64,000 bases of DNA from Bombardia bombarda (Eukaryota > Ascomycota > Sordariomycetes > Sordariales > Lasiosphaeriaceae), in assembly GCA_030512295.1 (NCBI GenBank), contig JAULSR010000002.1, positions 1,364,001 through 1,428,000 on the forward strand. The letters are read 5' to 3'. The translations under genes were made by a program, and so were the position numbers. Under the pieces are notes generated by a model. That model was not told where the DNA came from. It saw only the letters and a program-made list of their open reading frames with translations, and did no database searches. Numbering within the stretch: the first letter of the stretch is position 1; each line of letters begins with the position of its first letter. Below, one piece after another: positions 1 through 11,022 of this stretch.

Positions 1-3000
1 GCGTCGTTTTTTTCTCGTTTCCGTACTATGTATTGTGTACGAGATATCCCACGGATCGCTCCCTCATTCACACACAGACCAGCAACCGAACCAGGCTCAG
101 GAGGAAAATCCCAATGTAGCAAAGGCTTGGGTAGATCTGCATCTTCCTGCTGCCTGTGTACATGCCTTGCGTGCCTTATGCGGTCCCGTATTGGTGAACC
201 CCCCCCCCCCCCCCCCCCCCTTTGAGTGGTGTTTGCGAACTGTCACCGTCATGTCATGATAGTTTCCGCCCCCGAGTTCGTGCTTCTTCGTTCGTCATGT
301 CCGTTTGTGGTCAGTGGTCACAAACATCAGAGCCCACCATCCTGGAAATGAAAGGCCGCCGCCTCAAACATCGCATCATCTCCCTATTCGTTCTTCTTGA
401 CAGAGGGAAGGCGCCAACTAAAACCATACGTAAGCACATCTTGTGCCTATCACGAAAGTTGGACGTGACGAAGACGTTTCATAGCTTCTTAGAGCAGGGT
501 CCTCCTTTCTGTAAAAGCGCATCCGCTAAGTCATTTTCTCTTGGAAAGGGATAGTTGGTGAGTCAGGTCGGCTGATGTTTCCTCCCTCAGCCATCTACCG
601 CGCTTGCGCACATTGGAGGGCTTCTGCCGAGTGTCATGAGAGAAAGGAGAGCGCGGTGGAGAGGGCGCATGGCTACTGGCCAGAAGCTGCTGGCGACGTG
701 TTGGTTGCTCTCACTGGGGTTAGCTCGCGCGAAGCCTAGCTCAGGTTCCTAGCCTTTCCCTAGCTTCACCCTGGCTTCCGGCAAGCGACAAGCGACAAGC
801 GACCAAATAATGACAGGTGTGGGATGTGACCGGCCGAATGCAAGTTGCTGCAAGACTGATGCGGGCCACACACCTCCTGCCTACCGTTGACCTTGCCGCA
901 TGTATGTATCTATGTACCTCTCTCTCGCTTGTTTGTGACATGACGATGAACAGACGGAGCTTCAAGGGCCTCTATGGCTTGCGCGGCTCGGTGAAAATTT
1001 TAAATATTGCGTGTTTGCGGGAGACATATATCAGCGGCCGCTCTGATGGGTGCCGTGTAACTAGTTATACACATGCACAGTAGCAATGTGGACGTAGTAT
1101 ATGCCCAAGGTACTTCGTAGAGGAGGCGAGTTTGTACTGTGGTAGAAGGCATTTACTTTGCCGCATAATGCTCGTTGTTATTACATGGGTCGTTGCAGGA
1201 AACTTCATCGGAGCTTTCTGGACAAAGTTTAGCCTAGCGCTCTGACATCCAAGACCGGTTTGACGTTGAGCGGGAGAAGCTTCCGGAAGTCAAGGCACGT
1301 CTGGCGCGGCTACTTGATATCCTATGCATCATCCATCGTTAACAAGGGTCACTGCCTCTGCAGCTGCTAGAATGAGACCATGACCTGCGAGGACTTGATT
1401 TCGCGATTCTTGAGAGGGCGGAGATGCGCCGGGATAATTGAAGGGGCATGCCACTTGTCCCAGAGATCGTAGGTCTAATTGAACCCGGTGTGACAGGGGC
1501 GAACAGCGTACATATGGTACGTATACATAATACTGTAAGTTTTGACGGAAGTAGGACGCCCACATCCCATGGTCGCCATGCCATGCCAAAGTGGTGTGCC
1601 CAGTCCTCAATGTCCAATCCTGATGCTCGAATGCAATGGCTAAGGGGGAGGGTCTCAGCTTTCGATTGACCGATGCTTCTTTTGGGCGGCATGGGAGTTG
1701 ACTAGGGTAAAACTCATTGGGCGAGTCGCGAGAGAATCCGGTGCCGATGTGCAGGTCGACAACGACCAACAGACAGAACAGACGGTATCCGTAATCTGCT
1801 TGTTCTGATGGACACTGTTCCAATGCATGATGTTAGTTGCCCCCGCGGGCACCTCGTACTAAACAGATCACTAAGCTAGCACAACGCTAGACCTCCTGAA
1901 GACTTTAAGACTCCATGCCAGAGGATTCAAAAAATCATGCATGTGCTGACGAGTTGATGCCACCCTGTAAGATTGTACCGACGGACAAATCTCTGCGGCA
2001 AAACCTGTGCCTCTTCCGAAAGTACTGGTTAAGTGAGTCTGTCGTCTGGCTTTGGTAATAACCTTATCGTTTGCACCTGGTCTTGAATCTTTGAGGTTGG
2101 CAGTCCGTCGGTATTCCTCGACCGGGGATCATCCAGTGTACTGTGTACACAGTAGTGTATCGAATCTGTATAGTTTACAGGGTTCAGGGACCCGGCCATT
2201 GCTTTTTCCCCCTGTGATACATGATAGATCAAGTTGGAGTGGTGGGCGTGGTAGGGGTGAATGGTTTCCTGGGAACGACGTTGGGTGGGATGGATTGGGG
2301 GGAGGGTGGGAGGGGGTTTGGGGCTCTTGAGATCTGGCGACCGGGTACCGTGGCAAATTAACTGCTTGGTTGGCAATAAAAGAATATACTGTAGGAACCG
2401 CAACCGCCAATATGTACTCTGTATAAGCAGTCCTGTACCACAAGGGCAACTTCACAACGACGTTCGTGTTGTCGAACCCCTGGGCAACATCCGCAAGGGA
2501 CATACTGATCGTGACAAGGATGACATGACGGCTTTTGCACAAGACTGGGGATACAGGTTAGTATAGTGCACATCCTCAACTGTCCCGCAGGCGGGAAGCG
2601 GATACATTAGGGCGTGGTGTATGGAGCGGACATGTGTTGCAGGTAGCCTTCGGCATTACTGAAGAACCTCCTCAATACGCCAAAGATACTGGGATACCTG
2701 GACAGGAAAGGATGTATGGTAAGCAGTTGGGATGCCCATCAAGAACCGGTGGCCAGCGGGACAGTACCCAATAACTGGCTCTGTCGATGCTGATTCCCTG
2801 CCCCCTTCCACCCCCCATTTACGGATGTCGTGGCATCCATGGTGCGTGCCTAAGCCGGTGCCACCTCAGGCCTCCAGGTAGCTTGGTCTCCTTGGGAATA
2901 CTTCCAGTGGTACAGTGCTGTACATACAGGGTAGAGTAGGGCGACACAGCAGATCTGCCGTTCAAGGATTCAATCGACGCAGCATTGCAGATGCACGTCT

Positions 3001-4138
3001 GTCTGCCTTCTCGCTTGCAACGCAGAGCATGAGCATCACGACGACGAGGCAAAACGACAGGTCCACCATGTGCAACGAGATATACAGCCCGAAATAGAAA
3101 AGGCTATCAATGCTTTAATTCTTTCTGTGGACGTGATGAGCTGTTCGGTTGGGCGTCATATTTCGTCAGTCGTCGGTCTTCGACAGAGCAGCTGAAATGA
3201 TGACAGCTCGGACGGGCGCGAAACACTGTGGTGGAGCTGGAGCCGGAGACCAGCCCCCACCCCTCTAATCTGGTGAACGTCTGCTTGAAATTGGGGATTA
3301 GGAAACTGAAGATCACAGGAATTGATAGGTTAGCTAATAATAGCACCACCAGTCAAAGCCTTCAAAAGTAGAAGGGCGCGCGTCCATCACGGTTTTAGTA
3401 GTGTACGGGGTGTGGTGATGGTGAGGAGAAGAATGCCGAGGTTGCTCACGGCCATGTGCATCGCATTGGGTGTTTGACAAAAGTAACAGACTCTTGTGAC
3501 TGTGGTTTGTCCAACTGCTGCCCATGTTGCCCGACCCCGCCTTTTAGGTCGACGAACAAGGTCACGAGGGGCTCGTCACATTGGCCCAGAACGACTGTGT
3601 GTGCTGTGGGAGAGCTTGGGGAGAAAGGAAAGCCGACTCGCCGGCCAAACAAAAGAGAAACCGGAATTCTGGGAGAATTGTATCAGAAGTCAATATCGAC
3701 TGTTGAGTGGTCCGGAAGCAAACGCGAAGGTCGTGGGTTGTTAGGCAAGTGGCTCGATCGGGCCTATTCGTCTCGATAGCAGTGGCAGTTGGTTGCCATC
3801 TACGGACACCCAGTGCTACTTACACAGTAATCGTACGGGTTTTACCAGCGAAAATTGCGTTGGATTGGCTGCTGGGCGGTCGCTCTTTCTCAGGAAGAGT
3901 AATAAGACCCGGATGGACGGTGGTCGCCGCTTCCTCCGGGTTGTAACTTTTGCAGCTGCCTGCGCTTGGCAGTCCCGGGTCTTTCCTTTCCTCTTCGAGA
4001 CCGCTCCGGCTTGTTCCTTCCGTCGTCACTGGGCAGCTCCCGTGTCTCTGCCAGTGGCAATGCAAAATACAGCCGATCTTTTGTGCTACCACCCATGCTA
4101 GATGGGCTTCTATGGGTATGCATTGGATGCACGGGTGG
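1..4138. other. Gene-free stretch
   Basis: No open frame here shows a recognisable domain, coding-like composition or consistent splice sites. The longest frame (1,329-1,823, minus) has no feature I recognise. The stretch contains a C-run of about 22 bases near 199-220 and ordinary mixed-composition DNA. I see nothing else in it that I can name. Confidence 0.6.
199..220. repeat. Poly-C homopolymer tract
   Basis: An uninterrupted run of about 22 C follows GTGAAC and precedes TTTGAG. Its length is likely to be unstable in sequencing. Similar tracts occur near 10,475-10,497, 17,864-17,879 and 23,050-23,061 (as G). Confidence 0.85.
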
Positions 4139-4140
4139 TA

Positions 4141-4410
4141 CGGAGGCTTGGGCCAAAAGTCTTTCCCCTGCTCAAAGTCCACTGGCTTAGGTAAGACAGT
4201 AAGATTATGATTGACGTTTTATTCAAACTGTGCTTCTACACCGCTGTGGGTTGTTGAATATAGCGTGTCAGCGCTATGCTATAGCCATGTTATCGCTAAC
4301 TTTTAGCAGCACCCCTCTGTAAGTTATAGCAGGTTCTTTGAATTGTACACACTGTCTTACTTAAGCCGATGAATTATGAGCAGGGGAAAGACTTTTGGCC
4401 CCAGCCTTCG
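4141..4410. mobile_element. MITE-like element with about 60-bp terminal inverted repeats and TA flanks
   Basis: The first roughly 60 bp (4,141-4,200) match the reverse complement of the last roughly 60 bp (4,351-4,410) with about a dozen differences. Both arms share the core GGCCAAAAGTCTTTCCCCTG. The element is flanked by TA at 4,139-4,140 and 4,411-4,412, as expected for Tc1/mariner-type target duplication. The 270-bp length and absence of an open frame indicate a non-autonomous element. The interior (about 4,202-4,349) is AT-rich and carries smaller palindromic words such as TATAGC/GCTATA. The superfamily is inferred only from the TA flanks and long repeats. Confidence 0.75.
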
Positions 4411-7073
4411 TATCAAAACAGGGAGTTGCTTCTATTTTTTCACCTCCTTACCGCCAAAAACCGAGATTCAACAGATGAAGAAACTTGCTCTTGGACAAGA
4501 CTAGCGCCGCTAGCTATGGCATATTGGTGACGAGACAGATAGTGTCTGTTGATAATATGGCTCGCAAGAAATCTAGGCATGCAGGGCGGTGACTAAAGTG
4601 CGTCCATTCATGTTGCAATGCAATGGGCTAAAAGTTAGTCCAAAATTCCCTGTCTGCCATCAGTGATCACTACCTAGGTACCTGCACAGTGAACTTGATG
4701 CGAGGTAAGTAGGTGGTGGTGAGGATAGCACGGAATCACCAAAGGTACTTGCGGCTACCAGCTCGGCGATCTTCTTCGAAGGCTACGGAGCTGTGGTGAG
4801 TTCCAGTCGAAGGAGTTGGCACACCATTACAAATGTCTCAAGCAGAAGAAAAAAAACGAAAAACCTTAGCGTCATTAGTACGTATGTACATACATGTTTA
4901 GTTCATGTCCTGTCGGAGACCAGAAAACGGCGGCTCTATTTTAGCGCTGTCTCTTGGTAACGCTGCGTGGTAAGCAAAGTACTGAGGTGTATACTTATTG
5001 CTGCCTAGCCAAGTTAGGTAGTATCGTGTGAACGGTCCATGGCAGCCATTACGAATAACTCCCACTCAACCACTCCCTTGGCCCCGAGGTGGGATGGCAG
5101 ACAATTTGGACGCCCATGGGTCTTTGGCCTTGTTCGACCGGTCGGCGCCTCTGTGGGTCGGCTCGATGCTTCTTCGAACCTGCACTCCTTCGAGCCGGGG
5201 ACGGGGCCGACCCTGGCTTATACCCGTGGACTGGCACACACCACGGACAGGAAAAGTAGGTACGGATATTTTACACTGCAACATGCCTAGGAAATCTGCA
5301 GTATGTGGGTGGTGGTGTGTTCGAATGAGTATCGAGCATCCAAGTTTGCAGCATCATCGCAAGGAGAATGTATTTTCTTCAGTTCCATTATTACCCACTG
5401 TACTAGAAGCAGTAGTTCTACGTGACCCAGCCGCTAGTAGGACCTCGGTTCGTCGTCCATATTCCCACTTTTCAAACGTGGGCATTTCTATGAGAAACGG
5501 GAATCAGTACTGTGGCTCGTGTGGTCCTCCATTTCGTAATGAGCCATTTGACTGTCCATCCCACTCCCACACTCCAAGGCGCCTTGCATCCATCCGCCTG
5601 CAGATGTCGCAAATTGCTACCCCCCTTCTTTTTTCCCTTCTCCCCCTATTCCACCAGTCACACCCACCACGACCACACACAGCATGTTTGGCTGATGGCG
5701 TTGTTGGGTGCCAGTGGATAGTGGACTCGTCGTCACTCGACCGATGCGCTTGTTAACAGTAAGGTAGGTCTGCACCATGATCCAGATTTCCAGACGAGCC
5801 GCCCGGTTGACAATGCGACCGGACTCGCTCGTATACGTATTATCGCCTTCCATTCACGGCCCAGTTATGTCGGCTGGCTGCTGGCTGTCTGGCTGTCTGG
5901 CGCCGTCGGGTATCGCCTCCTCGCCTCCTCGCCTCTGCCATTGCCCACTCGGCTGGTTGGTGGATGATGATGCGGATGCGGATAATGCGTGCGCAGTAAA
6001 CAATACCAAATGCCGTTTCCCCCAAACGCCCTTGTTGGGTGGTTTGGAGGTCGAGATGGCTGAAACGTAGGCACCTTGAGGGCGTGGACTGACGGGGAGA
6101 GGGAGAGGGAGAGGGAGGTCTCTCTCCCCCGCAACAAGCCCGCCGCCCACAGGGACAAAAAAGAGGGGATGGTTGGGCCTCCCTCGTCCATGTCGTCGTC
6201 AAAAGGCAGCTAGTATTTATCCTCTGTCGTCCACTCCCTGATGCCTGGAAGCCGTTTCCTGTCTTCCATCCATTCCATGCTCCCCATGCTCCCCGTCGGT
6301 CCCAGTCCCACGTCGGCCTGCCTGGTTGGCCTCCATGTCTTGTCTCGCGTTCGCCTGGCTGCCCTGTCACGTCTTCCCGTCGCCTTGGTTCTGTACTAAA
6401 TCCCACTAGACCACCCCAGTCTGCATCCGGTCTGTGTGCAGAGCAGCAGCCACCAAGCCCCCAACTCCAATTACCGCAGAATCGCTGCCCTCCTCCCTGT
6501 CTTCCCCCAATTTTTAAACGTTGTGCCCCTTCTCCTCCCGCCGCATCCCGGCCGGCGACCAGGGCCGCCCACTCCAACGACCAAGACACCGGGCTTCAAG
6601 AATAAAAAATCCCACCCAAAAAGGCCGCCCACCCGAGCCACCCTACCTACCTACACTGCGCTACACTGCGCAGGCACGCACCTAGTGTAGCGGGCTCCTA
6701 ACCAACCCCAGCGGCTGCCCCCCAATTCCCACCTCTGCAAGGGTTCATGCACAGAAAGACCACTCTCCACCCACCTGCCTGTGTTTAATGGGCGCCCGCG
6801 CAACGGTCGACAGACAAGATAATCCTTGCCTGTCTATTCCATCCCGGCCGCTTCTGCAAACCTTCTTCGTCTTGGTCCCCGGTCCATCTCAGGAACGCTG
6901 ATTGCTGACCTTGTGAGGATCTCGATTGCTACATGCCATTGTGCTCCCAACAGTCTCGCAGGACACCACTTGTTTAGGCGCCTGCCTTTTGCGATTGCAG
7001 CTTGTTATCGCAAACTGCCATCGTCCCATCTTTCACCGACAAGACGGTTGTTGCTTTATACCAGGTACCTTCT

Positions 7074-7112
7074 TAGCTAGTACTGGAAGCTAGTACTGGA
7101 AGCTAGTACTGG
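7074..7112 (+). repeat. Short tandem repeat, 13-bp unit, about 3 copies
   Basis: The unit AAGCTAGTACTGG is repeated about three times head to tail. It lies in the gene-free region upstream of the MedA-like gene. No function is evident. Confidence 0.85.
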
Positions 7113-9976
7113 ACAACCTGAGCGCCAGCGCCGAGGTTCGGTTCGCGGCCGCATCATCCTTGTTCTGCCCTTGCGTCGACAGCTACGTCTTCGCCCCAAA
7201 GCAGCACTTTTTTTTTGGTTTTTGAATCGAGAGCTGCAAGCTCCAAACGCGCCTGCCTGCCTGATCCCGCACAAAACGCCAATCTGCACAAGAGATTGCC
7301 ATCCGTCCATTACCTCCACAAGCTCACCATCCATCACCACACTTCCAAGAACAAGTCCGACAAGCCCGCAAGACTGAGTGCCTGCCCGCACCCTGCAACC
7401 AGGTGGGGTGCGAAACGCCTTCCGCCTTCCCTACCTTAGTTCTGGTAGTGTGGCAGCTCTCGATTTGCAGTTTTGCACACAACCTACGCGACCAAAGCCG
7501 CGCGACGCAGCAGACCAGTACTGGCACACTTGCAGGTCGTAACCGTCATCACTTATCCTGGAGCTTCTCGAATATTGGGCTATTTTATGTCGATTCGGCG
7601 ATATCCGCTGGCGCTGTGAGATCACCCCAATCCTCTGCGACGGTGAGGTTGCACGCATACGTCCGTCCCTTCCTGGTTCCTTGCTTGGTACACTACCAAC
7701 CTGCCTGGTCCTATGCGACAAGGCCTCATAACCCCCCTGTTGCGTCTGCCCTGGACCTCGTCCCGCCCCAATATTTCCCGAGCCCGCCGAGCAGGCTCAT
7801 TTCACGTGTCCGCGTGCAGCAGCGTGTCTCAATCCCCCACACAGACCCCTGTGCAGCCAGTCCCACGAAAAACTTGTGTTGTCCCGGTCGGCTGTCCAGC
7901 ACGCCTCTCAAACATTAAAGACGTTTTGGCTTGCTCGTGCAGCTTCCAGGTTCTCGTAGGCGCAAACCTGCATCCATTTGCAGAAACAACCAGCATCCAT
8001 TCCAAACACATACCTATCAGTTTGACACCTCCAACCAGCCAGCCGTGCCGGTCGGGTCGTTATCTCTATCAATCACAATAACCATCGGCTGTCGACTCGT
8101 TCGTGTCTTTTGCTTTTTTTGGATTGGCCGTTTTGCATTCTGTCGCAACACACGCACACCCGCTCAGCAACACGCGCAGCGCATCCATCCACAAACCCAG
8201 ACGCGATATTCGCACAGAGTCGATTCACCCTACACAAGTACCTGCCTGGTAAGCGCCTCTCTTTTGTGATTTGCCGTTACCTCCATGCCTCGTTGTTTCT
8301 CTATCGCCAACGCCCACTGGCGACTGTCATTATCATTACTGCTACGTGTTGCCATCGATTTTATCATGTTTGAGGGTTTGCGCTGGGGGCGCGCCTCTTG
8401 CGTGGGTCGTAGGCGCTGCCGCTGCCCGCGTGTTCCCAGGCTGGGTGCTGGGTCGGGCTGCCCTGGTCCCATCCTGGCGCGCCCAGCCACACGAACTTCA
8501 CACCTAGGCTTCCCCATGAAATCAGGGATCCGGTGAAGCCAAATCCCATGTCATCGGGAACGCAAAAGCAAGACGGATATTGTCACCGCTCACCTTGCTC
8601 AAAAGCACCCGTCTTCCCAATTGCGTGCAGCTGTTATTGGGTGTGGCTCGTAATCCAAGACCCGCTCCTGGCACGCGGCGCCCTGGTTCGTGCTGATTTC
8701 TAACTGCTGTGTAACTTAGTGGCAACCGCGCTACGCCTCCACGATCATCCCTGTTTGCGGCCCGTCAAGTGTCCCTCTTCCGAACTTCTCGAAGGCCGCG
8801 TTTGACTTCTATCCTGAGAAAGCCAGGAGACGCTGTTTCGACGACACCTTCACCGACTTGAGGCGCATTTCTTGTTTTAGACTATTGCCACGCTCCGAAT
8901 TTTCTTCGACCCAGCACGCACCTCGCTTTTCCATACCCGGGAACGCTGCCGCATCACGCGCGCCACGTATCACTTCGTCATCTGTCCTGCCTGCAATATA
9001 CCCATTACCCACCAGGTGAGCACCGCCAGTCTACTGAACCTCTACCCATTTCCTCGTCTTGCCCAGCGCCCTTCGACGACAATTACAGGATGCGACGGTA
9101 ACTGGATTGTCCTTTTTGACCGATCCCGTCTCCCTGCTCCCGCATGCTAGCGAGAAGTTTGCATGTCTCAGTAGCTCATGAGACTTTCGTTTTGGCCGAC
9201 CTGATGGGGCATGCACAAACAACTCTACAGACTTTTGTTAATACCTGTACAGCGAAGCGTCTCGATTCGAGTCACAAACGGATCACGATCGGAGCACACA
9301 TACATTACACTTGAGGCAAGTTACTCCCGAGCCGCGGCCCGACCCTCTTGCATGCACGGAGCTACTTCCTGGCCAAACCAAACCAGTCCTACCACCCTCA
9401 GATTATTCGATTTTGAGAACACGGCCAAGAAAAGTCTAGACGCCACAGCAGTGCTCCGGAGCCACAAGCCCCATTCCTTGATACCATCAAGTGATGCGCG
9501 GCCATGTCCAATCATCAGTCATCCAACGTGTTTGCCTAATTGCCACCAGCTTCCGCACCGCTTCACACTCTTGCATACCTGTCATGAAGGACGTCGGTAT
9601 TCGCGGCTGGCGTATTTCCCCAAATCGCCAGATGCACCGCTGCATATATCTGACGTGGGGTAATTCGTTGCGCTTCGCTACTTGCTCCAACACTCCCACT
9701 TCGCAATCGTCCTGCAATGCGATATTATAGAAGCTAACACAAGCTAACAGGCTATCAACCAGTAACCAAATATTACTAGGCAATTGTATCTCAATTGAGT
9801 TTTGAGCCGGAGCCCGTCTCCAACTCAAACCTGCAGCGAGACATCCGTGGGCCTCAGGTACGACGTTGTAACATTTACTGTGCATGATGATCTCGCACGT
9901 GGTTCAAGAAGCTGCGGGATCCAGCTCCTTGGATTGCGCTTGAACTCGTGCGCGCGTGGATAGCCCCAGCCGACCC

Positions 9977-10000
9977 TTTTTTTTTTTTTTTTTTTTTTGG
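9977..10000. repeat. Poly-T tract
   Basis: A run of more than 20 T is followed about 35 bp later by a second run of about 10 T. This is low-complexity sequence with no gene association seen. Confidence 0.8.
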
Positions 10001-10474
10001 TGGCGTCCACTGACTTGCAGTTTAGAGCAGACGTTTTTTTTTTTGGGCAACGCATAACCGTTCTCAGTGTGCACTGGTTAGTGTAACTCTAAAATATCAG
10101 AGGTATGTGCATGCGTTTATTCCATCATACTTCTTCATGCACTTCAAAGTCCTGGCAATCCGGATTCACGTCGAGACGTGAGCGAGCGCATGTCCAAATT
10201 TCAGAAGCGCGTATTTCAACGCAAGGCCTGCTGGGGACTTTGTGTGGACAAGGGTATCCGGGACCAGAAAGCGATCCCATTTCAATCTCGGCAACGTTCC
10301 ACCCTAGTCCCGCTTCTGGAATCGCATGAAAATTTGGAAAATTTGGGCCACATCCTCCTATCCAGCCCACAGATTGTCTGATTGCCGTTCCCCGCCTGTT
10401 ATTTTTAACCCCCAAGAACGCCAGCATTTCAAGGACTTGCCAGTTCGTCGTTATCATTAACTATCATTGACTTG

Positions 10475-10505
10475 CCCCCCCCCCCCCCCCCCCCCAAAAA
10501 AAAAG
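10475..10505. repeat. Poly-C tract followed by poly-A
   Basis: About 22 C are followed directly by about 9 A. The same C-then-A arrangement, read on the minus strand, occurs inside the pseudogene at 23,041-23,061. Both are places where read length may be miscounted. Confidence 0.8.
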
Positions 10506-10965
10506 CCGTTAATGCTGATCCAATCCTACAACTTATACAGATTATATCTCAAGGCACCGTCTTGAGGCTCAGAAAACAACGTGGTCAAATACCTACGTTA
10601 TAGCGAGAATATCGTAGCAGACCCGATTGCACATTTTGGCCACCGACAGGGATCATCTACTCGCAGCCCAGAGGGTCGATTTAGTCTAAGGCTTGGAAGT
10701 AGTCAAGGACAATCATTGTGAGTAACATGGCATCTTGATCCGACCTCAAACGCATGTCAACCAGTGACTTGCAGGTGCACGGTTGTTGGCAAACCCGGTT
10801 ACCGCTGTCTTCCTTGTGAATGATGAGAGTGATCAACCTCTATTGTTTGGTGCTGCACGGCGTGCAGCCAGCCGTGTATGCCACCCTAACTTTGAGTACT
10901 GTCACTAACCTTTAGCAGAAATATTTTTAAGTCTCGAGAGCAAGCCGTCCTCTATGGGATTAACA

Positions 10966-11022
10966 ATGGCTCAGCACCGTCAGGCTTCAAGCCAATTCAA
11001 GGAGGATCCTGGCCATGAATCG
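10966..11022 (+). other. Candidate upstream coding exon or uORF with a strong splice donor
   Basis: An ATG in good context (ACAATGGC) opens 19 codons rich in Gln, His and Ser, ending exactly at a consensus GTAAGT donor. Its phase (0) matches a possible acceptor at 13,680-13,682 (CTATGCAG), just before the His/Gln-rich start of the MedA-like protein. That would imply an intron of about 2.66 kb, unusually long for this kind of genome. The exon is therefore a hypothesis. It could equally be a uORF or part of a spliced leader. Confidence 0.25.

Larger units (their letters stand above)
4413..10965. other. Gene-free stretch; distal part looks like promoter or leader DNA of the downstream regulator
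   Basis: No gene is supported. From about 5,600 onward the plus strand becomes strongly pyrimidine- and CA-rich, the composition usual for promoters and 5' leaders of filamentous-fungal genes. Good GT donors (GTAAGC at 8,249, GTGAGC at 9,017) appear without a coding frame, as they would in a spliced untranslated leader. Several long frames (5,028-5,756 plus; 5,840-6,589 minus) lack recognisable domains and are treated as chance. Whether this belongs to one long transcript with the gene at 13,677 is inference. Confidence 0.45.

Noticed and set aside
1329..1823. Open frame of 164 codons on the minus strand
   Set aside because: No recognisable family and no splice or promoter context.
5028..5756. 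Open frame of 242 codons on the plus strand
   Set aside because: No domain, signal peptide or conserved motif is visible, the frame opens at GTG rather than ATG, and its composition matches the surrounding non-coding DNA. Treated as chance.
5840..6589. Open frame of 249 codons on the minus strand
   Set aside because: It is the complement of a CT-rich, leader-like region; its Gly/Arg-rich translation is what such DNA gives by chance.
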